From the NCBI RefSeq assembly GCF_002835735.1, contig NZ_PISD01000008.1, positions 392,653-456,652 of the forward strand: a stretch of DNA of 64,000 nt, written 5' to 3'. The translations under genes were made by a program, and so were the position numbers. Below the pieces are notes generated by a model. That model searched no databases. It was not told the DNA's origin and was given only the letters and a program-made list of their open reading frames with translations. This document shows positions 52,253 to 60,627 of this stretch, one piece after another; position 1 is the first letter of the stretch; each line of letters opens with the position of its first letter. The DNA is from Cytobacillus horneckiae. Lineage in GTDB: Bacteria; Bacillota; Bacilli; Bacillales; Cytobacillaceae.

Positions 52253-53167
52253 ATGCCAAGCCCATCAAATGAAAATCAAATAGTAGATATGAAAAAATCA
52301 AATAAACTCAAGTACTTTTTTGAAAGCGCATCGGAAAAATTATTCTTGATTTGTGCGATGCTATCTGTAATTAGCTTATTATTAATTATCGGATTTGTAT
52401 TTTATAAAGGATCTCATCCCTTTGTAGCTGAAGGCTACAGCTTTATTGATTTTATCTTCGGTATGGAATGGGTTCCAAGCGAAGATAAATTCGGCATATT
52501 GCCAATGATTGTAGCATCCATTTTTTCAACAATCGGTGCATTAGTAATTGGTGTACCAATTGGACTTTTTACAGCTATTTTCTTAGCGGAAATTGCGCCA
52601 AAAAGAGTCGCTAAAATTATTTCGCCGGCGGTGCAATTATTAGCTGGAATTCCTTCTGTATTGTACGGTGTGTTTGGACTAGCTATCATCGTTCCTATGT
52701 TGCAAAACAATTTTGGATTAGCTAAAGGACAAAGCTTATTAGCGGTAATTATTGTACTAGCCATCATGATGCTGCCAACGATTGTGACGGTAGCCGAAAC
52801 AGCCATTAGAGCAGTGCCAAAAACATATAGAGAAGGCTCTTTAGCATTAGGGGCTTCACCAATCGGAACAATCTTTAAAGTAGTCGTCCCTGCAGCAAAG
52901 TCTGGGATTATGGCCGCAATTGTTCTTGGATTAGGAAGAGCAATTGGTGAAACCATGGCGGTTATTCTAGTAGCAGGTAACAGCCTCATCTTGCCAACGA
53001 GCTTAACAGACAGTGTGCGTCCGTTAACAACGAATATCGCATTAGAAATGGGATATGCATTTGGAACGCATCAAGAGATGTTATTCGCAACAGGTATCGT
53101 GTTATTCTCATTCATCTTAATATTAAACTTTGTACTAGCAAAAATCTCTTCGAAAGGTGGTAAGTAA
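52253..53167 (+). CDS. pstC: Phosphate ABC transporter permease PstC
   Basis: A 304-residue permease with six hydrophobic segments and the binding-protein-dependent transport motif YREGSLALGASPIGTIFKVV (EAA loop) near residue 190, plus GLGRAIGETMAVILVAGN. Start ATG 52253 has GGAGG 8 bases upstream; a longer in-frame start at 52217 has none. It pairs with PstA to form the channel for phosphate. Confidence 0.94.
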   Translation: MPSPSNENQIVDMKKSNKLKYFFESASEKLFLICAMLSVISLLLIIGFVFYKGSHPFVAEGYSFIDFIFGMEWVPSEDKFGILPMIVASIFSTIGALVIGVPIGLFTAIFLAEIAPKRVAKIISPAVQLLAGIPSVLYGVFGLAIIVPMLQNNFGLAKGQSLLAVIIVLAIMMLPTIVTVAETAIRAVPKTYREGSLALGASPIGTIFKVVVPAAKSGIMAAIVLGLGRAIGETMAVILVAGNSLILPTSLTDSVRPLTTNIALEMGYAFGTHQEMLFATGIVLFSFILILNFVLAKISSKGGK

Positions 53168-53168
53168 G

Positions 53169-53993
53169 TTGAGGAAGTTTAAAGATAATTTTATGCTTGG
53201 ACTGCTTTGGTTTTCAGCTTTCTTAACTGTTGCCGTCCTTGTAGTCATTGTAGGATATATATTTTTTAAAGGTTTCCGGTTAATTAATTTTGACTTTATC
53301 TTCGGAGACTATTCTCCAGTTGGCCACGGCGGAATTTGGCCGATGATTATCACAACGATATATACAATCGTCATTTCGTTAATTATTGCCACGCCTATCG
53401 GAATTCTTGCTGCAGTCTATTTGCAGGAATATGCAAAGCAAGGCAGATTGGTTAGAGTGATACGATTTGCAACAGAAAGTTTAACAGGTATACCATCAAT
53501 CATTTACGGATTATTCGGGGCAGTATTTTTTGTTACAACACTTAAACTGGGCATGTCAATCATCGCAGCCTCATTAACATTAACGATTATTGTTTTGCCA
53601 GTCATTATAAGAACAACAGAGGAAGCTTTAAAAACAGTACCTTTGTCGTATCGTGAAGGCTCGCTTGCTTTAGGAACAACAAAGCTGCAAACTTTATACA
53701 AAGTCATTTTACCAAGTGCAATGCCGGGAATATTGTCAGGAATTATCCTTTCAATGGGGCGGATTGTCGGCGAATCTGCGGCGATCTTTTTAACAGCTGG
53801 AACAGTAGCAGCAATGCCGGAAAGCATTTTTTCATCAGCAAGAACTTTAACAGTTCATTCTTATTTAGTTACACAGGAGTCAGGTGACATTGAGCTCGCT
53901 GCAGCAGTCGGGATTGTCTTAATTGTAATTATCTTAGTTCTTAATCTCTCGGCCACGTTCATATCAAAGAAATTAAATAAAGCTGACTATTAA
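53169..53993 (+). CDS. pstA: Phosphate ABC transporter permease PstA
   Basis: A 274-residue permease with about six hydrophobic segments, EAA loop YREGSLALGTTKLQTLYKVI and SMGRIVGESAAIFLTAGT, the same blocks as PstC. Start TTG 53169 has AAAGGTGG 8 bases upstream, directly after the pstC stop. It forms the channel with PstC. Confidence 0.94.
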   Translation: MRKFKDNFMLGLLWFSAFLTVAVLVVIVGYIFFKGFRLINFDFIFGDYSPVGHGGIWPMIITTIYTIVISLIIATPIGILAAVYLQEYAKQGRLVRVIRFATESLTGIPSIIYGLFGAVFFVTTLKLGMSIIAASLTLTIIVLPVIIRTTEEALKTVPLSYREGSLALGTTKLQTLYKVILPSAMPGILSGIILSMGRIVGESAAIFLTAGTVAAMPESIFSSARTLTVHSYLVTQESGDIELAAAVGIVLIVIILVLNLSATFISKKLNKADY

Positions 53994-54007
53994 AGGGAGT
54001 GTAATGA

Positions 54008-54832
54008 ATGAGTGCAACGACATTGGAAAGAAATAATAAAGGAACTGAAAAATTCTCAAGCAATAATGAACAGCAAACAACAGACGCAAAAATCAAAGTA
54101 AAAAACCTTGATTTGTTTTATGGCGAAAAGCAGGCGCTATACCAAGTATCACTGGATATTAAAGAAAAAGAAGTAACAGCGCTTATCGGTCCTTCAGGAT
54201 GCGGAAAGTCTACATTCTTAAGAACATTAAACCGCATGAACGATTTAATTGATGGTGTGAAAATCAATGGAGAAATCGTTATTGATAATGAAAATATTTA
54301 TAATTCAAGCGACGTAATCAAATTAAGAACAAGAGTAGGCATGGTATTTCAAAAGCCGAATTTATTCCCAATGAGCATTTTCGATAATGTTGCGTACGGT
54401 CCAAGAATGCAAGGAATTAAAAACAAAAAAGCGCTGAATAAAATTGTAGAGGAAAGCCTGCGCGGCGCAGCCATTTGGGATGAAGTGAAGGATCGTCTAA
54501 AATCTTCTGCCCTTGGTTTATCAGGCGGACAGCAGCAGCGTGTCTGTATCGCACGTGCAATCGCAATGAAGCCAGACGTCATTTTAATGGATGAACCAAC
54601 CTCAGCATTAGATCCAATCTCAACATTAAAAGTGGAAGAGCTAATTGCCCAAATGAAAAAGGATTACACAATTGTCATCGTCACCCATAACATGCAACAA
54701 GCAGCACGTGTATCAGATAAAACAGCGTTTTTCTTAAACGGCGAAATCATTGAATATGACGAAACTGATCATATCTTCTCAATGCCGAAAGACCAAAGAA
54801 CAGAGGATTATGTAACGGGACGCTTCGGATAA
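54008..54832 (+). CDS. pstB: Phosphate ABC transporter ATPase PstB
   Basis: A 274-residue ABC ATPase: Walker [10 protein letters not shown], signature [14 protein letters not shown], Walker [15 protein letters not shown]-loop [26 protein letters not shown] and the C-terminal [10 protein letters not shown] are PstB features. It ends the operon; no phoU or second pstB follows, unlike in several relatives. Confidence 0.95.
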   Translation: MSATTLERNNKGTEKFSSNNEQQTTDAKIKVKNLDLFYGEKQALYQVSLDIKEKEVTALIGPSGCGKSTFLRTLNRMNDLIDGVKINGEIVIDNENIYNSSDVIKLRTRVGMVFQKPNLFPMSIFDNVAYGPRMQGIKNKKALNKIVEESLRGAAIWDEVKDRLKSSALGLSGGQQQRVCIARAIAMKPDVILMDEPTSALDPISTLKVEELIAQMKKDYTIVIVTHNMQQAARVSDKTAFFLNGEIIEYDETDHIFSMPKDQRTEDYVTGRFG

Positions 54833-54851
54833 AAATTATATATTTAATGAT

Positions 54852-54886
54852 AAAAAAGCGAATCAGTCATTGATTCGCCTTTTTTA
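54852..54886 (+). terminator. Terminator of the pst operon
   Basis: AAAAAAGCGAATCA / TGATTCGCCTTTTTT with a 4-base loop. Confidence 0.85.
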
Positions 54887-55247
54887 TATTTAATTGAAGA
54901 GGAGTGATTTCCGAAGCTTACCGTTTGCGAGCGCTGAACGAGAGCACACACAAGATTGGGGCATTAGTGTGAGCGATAATCGAGAAAGGCCAATGCCTGC
55001 TTGACTACAATTAATATCGGTCCAAGTTATAGAAACTAAGACCATTTTCCGCATGCCTGCCCCGAATATTGGTTCCAGTTACAGAAATATAAATCTTTTA
55101 AAGAGGGAGTATACTTTAATCTTCAAATTAGAGCGATTTACCTAAATGAAAAAAAGGTGACAGAGACTACTCAGTTTTATCTATTGGAAAAAGAGCTGTA
55201 GCTATCACATGTACTCGATTTATTTAACGAAGAACTTATTAGTTTAC
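54887..55247. other. Intergenic region between pst and the molybdopterin oxidoreductase
   Basis: About 360 bp with no supported gene. It contains a two-unit degenerate repeat (54990-55105) related to that at 23820-23930. The remainder shows no promoter, since both neighbours end here. Confidence 0.6.
54990..55105 (+). repeat. Two-unit degenerate repeat after pst
   Basis: Two units of about 55-60 bp share ATCGGTCCAAGTTATAGAAA or ATTGGTTCCAGTTACAGAAA and CATGCCTGC/CAATGCCTGC. They match the pair between glcD and glcB in the GGTTCCAG and AAGACCATTTT parts. Confidence 0.5.
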
Positions 55248-55290
55248 ACTTTAAAACAAGAAGCCAATTTAGGCTTCTTGTTTTAAAGTG
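55248..55290. terminator. Long terminator of the molybdopterin oxidoreductase gene
   Basis: A 19-bp perfect stem (CACTTTAAAACAAGAAGCC and its complement) with a 5-base loop, just after the minus-strand stop codon. Confidence 0.85.
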
Positions 55291-55293
55291 ATC

Positions 55294-57333
55294 TTATTTT
55301 TTTTCTATATTTACTCTTCCTGAGAAAAATGTGGCTCCGCCGCCCATGTCTGCAATTCTGTCGGGCGTTAGCGAGTTGACGATTTGCTTTGTTCCAGGCT
55401 GATCAGCCCAAAGGCCCTGGCTGACAAGCACGCCTTTTAAAACATTATCTCCTACTGCTGCAGTTAATTCACATTCGCCGCGCTCGTTCCAAATTTTCAC
55501 AATGTCATCTGTTTCAATTCCGTAAGCTATGGCATCTTCACTATTGATATGCAGCTTAGGTGTTTTTTCAAGCTTAATATGTTTTTCATTATTGGAGAAT
55601 GTGGAGTTCAGGAAATTATGGTTTGGACCAGGTACAAATAAGAATGGTGCATCGCCATCATTTACAATAGGAGTATAGGTTGGCAGCCCATGGTAACCGT
55701 CTTCTACCATTTTTTCTGAATACAATTCTATTTTTCCACTTGGGGTCAAAAGTTTCCCAGGTAGTAATGGTTTTACATTTGCTTTCATATACTCATTTTT
55801 AGCAAGCTTTTCATAGGTGATTTCTTCAATGTATGGATTTCCAGTATTGCTTAAAGCATTTTCAATCATTTCTGCTTCCGTTTCCTTGAAGGCATCGTCA
55901 TCATACTCCATACCGTTTGCTAGCAGTTTAAACACTTCATAATTTGATTTCGATTCACCATAAGCTTCAATTACCGGCTGTTGGAGGTGAAAATGATTAT
56001 GCCAATAAGATCCGTAAAGGTCAGTGTTTTCATAGGACGATGTAGATGGAAGGACAATATCTGCATATCTTGCTGTCTCAGTTAAGAATAAGTCGTGGAC
56101 AACAAGAAATAAGTCGTTCCTTTCTAAACCAGCTTTAACTTTATTGCTGTTTGGTGCAATAACTGCCGGGTTGCTGCCATATACATACATAGATTGGATT
56201 GGGTTGTTCTTTTGCAGCAGGGCGTCACCGATTGCATTCATATTAATTGTACGCGTTTGTTTATTTTCTAATAAATCTGGTCTTTGCATGGAGTACGTAT
56301 TATGAGCCAAATAACCGGAATTAGACTTAAGCGCACCGCCGCCTTTATGGAGCCATTGCCCTGTGAGCGCTGGAAGGCATGCAATTGAACGAACAGACAT
56401 ACCGCCATTATCATGATGCTGCAAACCATTACCAACTCTAATAAATGATGGGGTGATTTCGCCATACAAGCGGGCTAATTTATACAAATTATCTACAGGA
56501 ACGCCGGTAATACCTGAAACAGTGACAGGATCATATTGACGAACATGTTCACGCAATTGTTCATAGCCGATTGTAAAATTCTTAAGAAAATCTTCATCTA
56601 TTAAATTTTCATCAAATAGAATATTCATCATCCCTAGAGCTAATGCACCATCAGTGCCAGGCAATATCGGAATAAACCAATCTGCTATTCTTCCAGTTTG
56701 ATTTTTATGAACGTCAATGACGACGATTTTGGCGCCGTTCTTTTTCGCTTTTTGTGCAAGTACGACTTGATGCATATTCGTACTTACGGCATTCACACCC
56801 CAGAAGATAATAAGCTTGGAATCAACCGAATCTTCAGGGTCAATCCCGAAGCTGCCGCCCATAGTATATTTATACCCTTCCGAACCTGCGGCTTGGCATA
56901 CTGCACGATCCAATTGACTTGCACCCATACGGTGGAAAAAACGTCTATCCATCCCTTCGGCGGTAATATAGCCCATATTTCCATAGAAGCTGTATGGAAT
57001 AATGCTTTCTGGTCCCTTTGTTTCAATAAGTGACTTCCAGCGATTTGTAATTGTTGCAATGGCTTCATCCCAGGTGATTCGCTCGAATTTGCCTTCACCT
57101 TTGGCGCCTACCCGTTTTAGGGGATATTCCAGCCGCTTTTCATCATATAGGCGGGCAGCCATATTGCGAACTTTATTGCATATATTCCCTTTCGTTACAG
57201 GGTGATTTGGATCGCCTTCGACCTTTACGATTTTGCCGTCTTTTTTATGCACAAGCAATCCGCATTGATCAGGGCAATCTAATGAACAAACTGATGGGAA
57301 AATTCCGTCTTTTTCTTTAATAAAAGAGGACAT
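55294..57333 (-). CDS. Molybdopterin-dependent oxidoreductase (YyaE-like)
   Basis: A 679-residue member of the DMSO reductase family. The N-terminal C-x3-C-x3-C...C motif (CSLDCPDQCG, then NICNK) should bind a 4Fe-4S cluster; RITWDEAI, FYGNMGYITAEGMDRRF, FWGVNAVSTNMH and DIVLPSTSSYENTD are family blocks. I see no selenocysteine or clear catalytic cysteine, so the Mo ligand is uncertain. B. subtilis YyaE is a similar size. ATG 57333 has GGAGAGG upstream; the frame could extend 2 codons to a GTG inside that site. Substrate unknown; no redox partner gene adjoins. Confidence 0.87.
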   Translation of the reverse strand: MSSFIKEKDGIFPSVCSLDCPDQCGLLVHKKDGKIVKVEGDPNHPVTKGNICNKVRNMAARLYDEKRLEYPLKRVGAKGEGKFERITWDEAIATITNRWKSLIETKGPESIIPYSFYGNMGYITAEGMDRRFFHRMGASQLDRAVCQAAGSEGYKYTMGGSFGIDPEDSVDSKLIIFWGVNAVSTNMHQVVLAQKAKKNGAKIVVIDVHKNQTGRIADWFIPILPGTDGALALGMMNILFDENLIDEDFLKNFTIGYEQLREHVRQYDPVTVSGITGVPVDNLYKLARLYGEITPSFIRVGNGLQHHDNGGMSVRSIACLPALTGQWLHKGGGALKSNSGYLAHNTYSMQRPDLLENKQTRTINMNAIGDALLQKNNPIQSMYVYGSNPAVIAPNSNKVKAGLERNDLFLVVHDLFLTETARYADIVLPSTSSYENTDLYGSYWHNHFHLQQPVIEAYGESKSNYEVFKLLANGMEYDDDAFKETEAEMIENALSNTGNPYIEEITYEKLAKNEYMKANVKPLLPGKLLTPSGKIELYSEKMVEDGYHGLPTYTPIVNDGDAPFLFVPGPNHNFLNSTFSNNEKHIKLEKTPKLHINSEDAIAYGIETDDIVKIWNERGECELTAAVGDNVLKGVLVSQGLWADQPGTKQIVNSLTPDRIADMGGGATFFSGRVNIEKK

Positions 57334-57593
57334 TTGCACCTCTCCTTTGGTAAAATAATATTAATATCATAAGCTAGATTGCATATTACTGCAACAATGC
57401 TGTTTGAACGCAGAAAGATTGACAATAGTAATAGTCTCAAGAAAAAAATTAACAATTCTTAAGGCTCACCCTCTATTAAAAATTCAATAAATATAATATA
57501 ATATGATAAAAGTTTACATTTCGTAGGCCTTAAGTTCTAACTGTCAGTGAGGTATTTTATAGAGAAATAGATTTTAAGGAGCTGGTAGGCTTT

Positions 57594-58481
57594 ATGTTAC
57601 ACGAATACAATATCGGTGAAATTTTACAAACTTTAAGAATGAACAAAGAAATATCGATTGAAGACCTCACAAAAAATATCTGCTCTGTGGAAGAATACGA
57701 ACAATTTGAAAAAGAAAGCGCCTACCCAACAGTGGACCAACTATATTTATTAGGACAACGACTACAAGTAAACCTTATGTACTTTTTCTCAATGGCAAAG
57801 AAGAGCAACCAGAATTATTCGCAGCTGATTATTAAGCTAATTGATAAATACAAAAAGGAAAGGGATTATAAAACAATTCATCAAATTGTTTTAAAGGAAC
57901 AGAAATCTCCTGTATTTGAAAATGTACAATTAAAGCAATATTTAAAATGGCATGAAGGTATTTGCATTTATTACTTACATAATGATGTACAAACTGCAAT
58001 AAGTATATTAGAAAATGCAATTAAGTTAACGAATCCGAATATGGGGGATTTAACTGAATCTGAATTGGAGATTTTAACTAGTATTGCTATGATAATTTAT
58101 GAAACTAAAAATTATAAAGAAGCATCTTTAAACTTTCAGAGAGCATTAGATAACCTTAAAAGTCTACCAACTATAGTAGATCCAAAAGTGAAAATTAGAA
58201 TTTTATTTGGATATGCTCAGTCATTAACAGGGGAAGAAGAGTATTTACTATCTCTTGATTTTTGCAAACAAGGAATAGATATTTGTATAGAAGAAGAGTT
58301 AATGTACCTTTTTGCAGAATTATTGTATCAAACAGGTGAAAACTATATTAAATTTGGGGATAGAAATCTAGGTCGAAAATACGTGAAACATTCTATTTAT
58401 ATATGTGAGTTAACTAAACAAGAAAAGCTTGCTCAAATAATGAAAAGTGAGTTAGCTAGAATGGAAAACGTATCTAATTAA
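57594..58481 (+). CDS. RRNPP-type peptide-responsive regulator (PlcR-like)
   Basis: A 295-residue regulator with an N-terminal XRE helix-turn-helix (about 6-62: IGEILQTLRMNKEISIEDLTKNICSVEEYEQFEKE, PTVDQLYLLGQRLQV) and a helical TPR-like region for the remainder (ILENAIKLTN, ALDNLKSLP, YAQSLTGEEEYLLSLDFCKQG, YQTGENYIKFGDRNLG). Length, the ENIC-type helix and the repeat region agree with PlcR (285 aa) of the B. cereus group. Directly downstream (22 bp) lies a small exported peptide gene, as papR follows plcR. GGAGC precedes ATG. No virulence genes are near, so its targets are unknown. Confidence 0.85.
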   Translation: MLHEYNIGEILQTLRMNKEISIEDLTKNICSVEEYEQFEKESAYPTVDQLYLLGQRLQVNLMYFFSMAKKSNQNYSQLIIKLIDKYKKERDYKTIHQIVLKEQKSPVFENVQLKQYLKWHEGICIYYLHNDVQTAISILENAIKLTNPNMGDLTESELEILTSIAMIIYETKNYKEASLNFQRALDNLKSLPTIVDPKVKIRILFGYAQSLTGEEEYLLSLDFCKQGIDICIEEELMYLFAELLYQTGENYIKFGDRNLGRKYVKHSIYICELTKQEKLAQIMKSELARMENVSN

Positions 58482-58503
58482 TAATAATGAAAGTGGTGAG
58501 TTT

Positions 58504-58692
58504 ATGAAGAAATTAGTATTAGCAGTAGTATTAGTACTTGGGGTAAGTGGTTTTACTAGTTTATCCTCAAATTCAGTGGAAGCAGCTATACCAGCATCAA
58601 AGTTTAAAGAAGCAAGTCCTGTAATAAACGAAATTCCAACTAGACATAGTTTACCCATTGTTACTCCTTTTGAAATTCCAACTCGTCATTAA
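58504..58692 (+). CDS. Candidate quorum-sensing propeptide (PapR-like position)
   Basis: A 62-residue protein: signal peptide KKLVLAVVLVLGVSGFTS with cleavage likely after VEAA, then a short chain that ends PFEIPTRH. The hexapeptide EIPTRH occurs twice, at residues 44-49 and 57-62, the second being the C-terminus. Short exported precursors whose C-terminal 5-10 residues re-enter the cell and bind the upstream receptor define PapR, NprX and related signals. AAAGTGGTGAG lies before ATG. The peptide sequence is not one I know. Confidence 0.8.
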   Translation: MKKLVLAVVLVLGVSGFTSLSSNSVEAAIPASKFKEASPVINEIPTRHSLPIVTPFEIPTRH

Positions 58693-58728
58693 GCATCTAT
58701 TACTTTATGTAAAGATTTACAAAGGCCG

Positions 58729-58762
58729 ACCACCATATTATTATGGTGGTTATTTAGTTTTT
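58729..58762 (+). terminator. Terminator of the receptor-peptide pair
   Basis: ACCACCATA / TATGGTGGT, 4-base loop, then TATTTAGTTTTTT. Confidence 0.8.
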
Positions 58763-58845
58763 TATACTTTAAACCTTGTTTTCACCACCAAAAGGTGTAT
58801 CATATAAATGATGTTTTGCAAAAATTCATTCAAGGAGAAAACATC

Positions 58846-60213
58846 ATGAAACAGACGTTTACTTTAAAAGAAAAGACAAAACTGATCCTGATTTTACTGA
58901 TTCCGATTTTGATCACTCAGCTAAGCATGTTTTCGATGGTGTTTTTTAATACGATGATGTCAGGCCGATATGACTCTGCAGATCTAGCGGGAGTGGCGAT
59001 CGGTGCATCAATATGGAATCCTGTATTTATAGGGCTAAGCGGCATTCTATTGGCCGTTTCACCTATTGCAGCACAGAAAATAGGGGAGAAAAATAATAGT
59101 GAGGTCACTGCAATTGTTAAGAACGGTCTAGTTTTATCTGTTCTTATAGCATTGATTGTCATTATTGCCGGTATTCTGTTATTGAATCCTCTTTTATCAA
59201 GTATGGGAATTGAAGGCAGAGTATATGAAATAGCTTTTCATTATTTATCTGGTTTAAGCATTGGAATTTTTCCGCTCTTTGCCTTCAATGTATTGCGCTC
59301 GTTTATATATGCTTTAGGAAAAACAAGGATAGTAATGGTGATTCTTCTGCTTGCTATTCCTATTAATCTAGTAATGAACTATATTCTTATCTTTGGAAAA
59401 TTTGGTTTTCCAGAGCTAGGAGGCGCAGGTGGCGGATATGCGACCGCGATCACCTATTGGTTTATATTATTCATGACCATTTTAGTCATTTTAAAATTGC
59501 AGCCATACTCGACATATAAAATCTTTGCAGGTTCTAAAGGCATAGAATGGAGTAAAATCGGCGAAATTTTAAAAATCGGCATTCCGATGGGACTGTCCGC
59601 TTTTTTCGAAACGAGCATGTTTGCTTGTGTGACAATTCTGCTTAGCCGATTTGATGTGACAACGATAGCCGCTTACCAATCAGCATTAAATATTGTCTCC
59701 TTCCTATATATGATTCCTATTAGCATATCAATGGCATTAACGGTTGTGGTTGGCTATGAAGTCGGAGCGGGAAGGAATAAAGATGCGAAAACATATAGCT
59801 GGTTAGGTATTTATATGGCTATGTTTATTGCGCTGTTAACTGGACTATTAATTGTGTTCTTTAGATATGAAGTAGCAAGCTTGTACTCAAGTGAACCGGC
59901 AGTTGTTGCTTTAACGTCTCATTTTCTTATCTTTGCTTTGTTCTTCCAAATATCGGATGCGATGCAAGTAACTGCACAGGCTGCCTTGCGCGGGTATAAG
60001 GATGTAAACATTGCCTTTATTATTACTTTAGTAGCGTATTGGTTAATTTGTCTGCCAGTTGGCTTTGTTCTCGCCAATTATACTAGCTTAGGTGCTAATG
60101 GCTATTGGCTGGGATTAACAGCAGGACTTTTGGTAGCAGGCATTTTTCTATCAGGGAGATTGCTGCATATTCAAAAGCATAAATTTTCCTATGCATCAAG
60201 CACTGCCAATTAA
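58846..60213 (+). CDS. MATE-family efflux transporter
   Basis: A 455-residue membrane protein with 12 hydrophobic segments. FFNTMMSGRYDSADLAGVAIGASIWNP and the later GIPMGLSAFFETSMFACVTILLSRF mark the two MATE halves; AAQKIGEKN and VGYEVGAGRNKDA are the matching loops. It should extrude cationic drugs using a sodium or proton gradient (NorM type). ATG 58846 has AAGGAG upstream. It follows the peptide-signalling pair but has its own region after a terminator. Confidence 0.9.
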   Translation: MKQTFTLKEKTKLILILLIPILITQLSMFSMVFFNTMMSGRYDSADLAGVAIGASIWNPVFIGLSGILLAVSPIAAQKIGEKNNSEVTAIVKNGLVLSVLIALIVIIAGILLLNPLLSSMGIEGRVYEIAFHYLSGLSIGIFPLFAFNVLRSFIYALGKTRIVMVILLLAIPINLVMNYILIFGKFGFPELGGAGGGYATAITYWFILFMTILVILKLQPYSTYKIFAGSKGIEWSKIGEILKIGIPMGLSAFFETSMFACVTILLSRFDVTTIAAYQSALNIVSFLYMIPISISMALTVVVGYEVGAGRNKDAKTYSWLGIYMAMFIALLTGLLIVFFRYEVASLYSSEPAVVALTSHFLIFALFFQISDAMQVTAQAALRGYKDVNIAFIITLVAYWLICLPVGFVLANYTSLGANGYWLGLTAGLLVAGIFLSGRLLHIQKHKFSYASSTAN

Positions 60214-60248
60214 AGCAAGTGAGAAAGTCACTTGCTTTAATTTTTTTA
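60212..60248 (+). terminator. Terminator of the MATE gene
   Basis: AAAGCAAGTGA / TCACTTGCTTT, 5-base loop, then AATTTTTTT; overlaps the stop codon. Confidence 0.88.
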
Positions 60249-60309
60249 AAACATTTGACTTTTCATGTTTCCTCGCATATTATGAACATTAATTAATCTT
60301 GAATAAAAA

Positions 60310-60530
60310 ATTCGATGACGAGAAAGAGTAATGATGATTATCTTATCTGCAGAGAGTCGGCTATTTTGCTGAAAGGCCGATGTTAAGACCATGATGAAAA
60401 TCCTCTCCGAGAAGCAAGGCTGAATTTCTAATTAAGCCTTGACGGCATTCAACCGATACCTTGAACGCGTATGATGGTACGTAGTGATAGCAGCAAAAAA
60501 CCACTACTGATGGTTTTTTATTTTGCTAAA
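60310..60530 (+). promoter_or_regulatory. T-box riboswitch (isoleucine) upstream of ileS
   Basis: Stem I begins at GATGACGAGAAAGAGTAA and shows AGAGAG (60351-60356) and the GCTG-AA-GGCC distal loop region. ATC at 60400-60402, in GATGAAAATCCTCTCC on the 3' side of stem I, fits the specifier codon for isoleucine. The T-box sequence is a divergent ATGATGGTACG (60471-60481) with the TGG that pairs with the tRNA 3' end. A terminator (AAAAAACCA / TGGTTTTTT, 60495-60523) follows. Uncharged tRNA-Ile would favour read-through. Confidence 0.75.
60495..60523 (+). terminator. T-box terminator
   Basis: AAAAAACCA / TGGTTTTTT with a 7-base loop and continuing T-rich sequence. Confidence 0.7.
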
Positions 60531-60552
60531 AATGAATTTATATTTGTTATAT

Positions 60553-60587
60553 AAACTCGACTCTGCGTATAGAGTCGAGTTTTTTAT
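60553..60587 (+). terminator. Second terminator-like hairpin before ileS
   Basis: AAACTCGACTCT / AGAGTCGAGTTT with a 6-base loop and a T-run, 41 bp before the ileS start. It is stronger than the T-box terminator and is not explained by the T-box alone. Confidence 0.7.
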
Positions 60588-60627
60588 GCTCCTTAAGTAT
60601 TTTTTCTAATAAAAAGAGGTGGGAAAG

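Noticed and set aside
57470..57594. A PlcR-box (TATGNAN4TNCATA) upstream of the PlcR-like gene
   Set aside because: TATGATAAAAGTTTACAT is only a loose likeness; no exact match was found, so the receptor's own site remains unknown.
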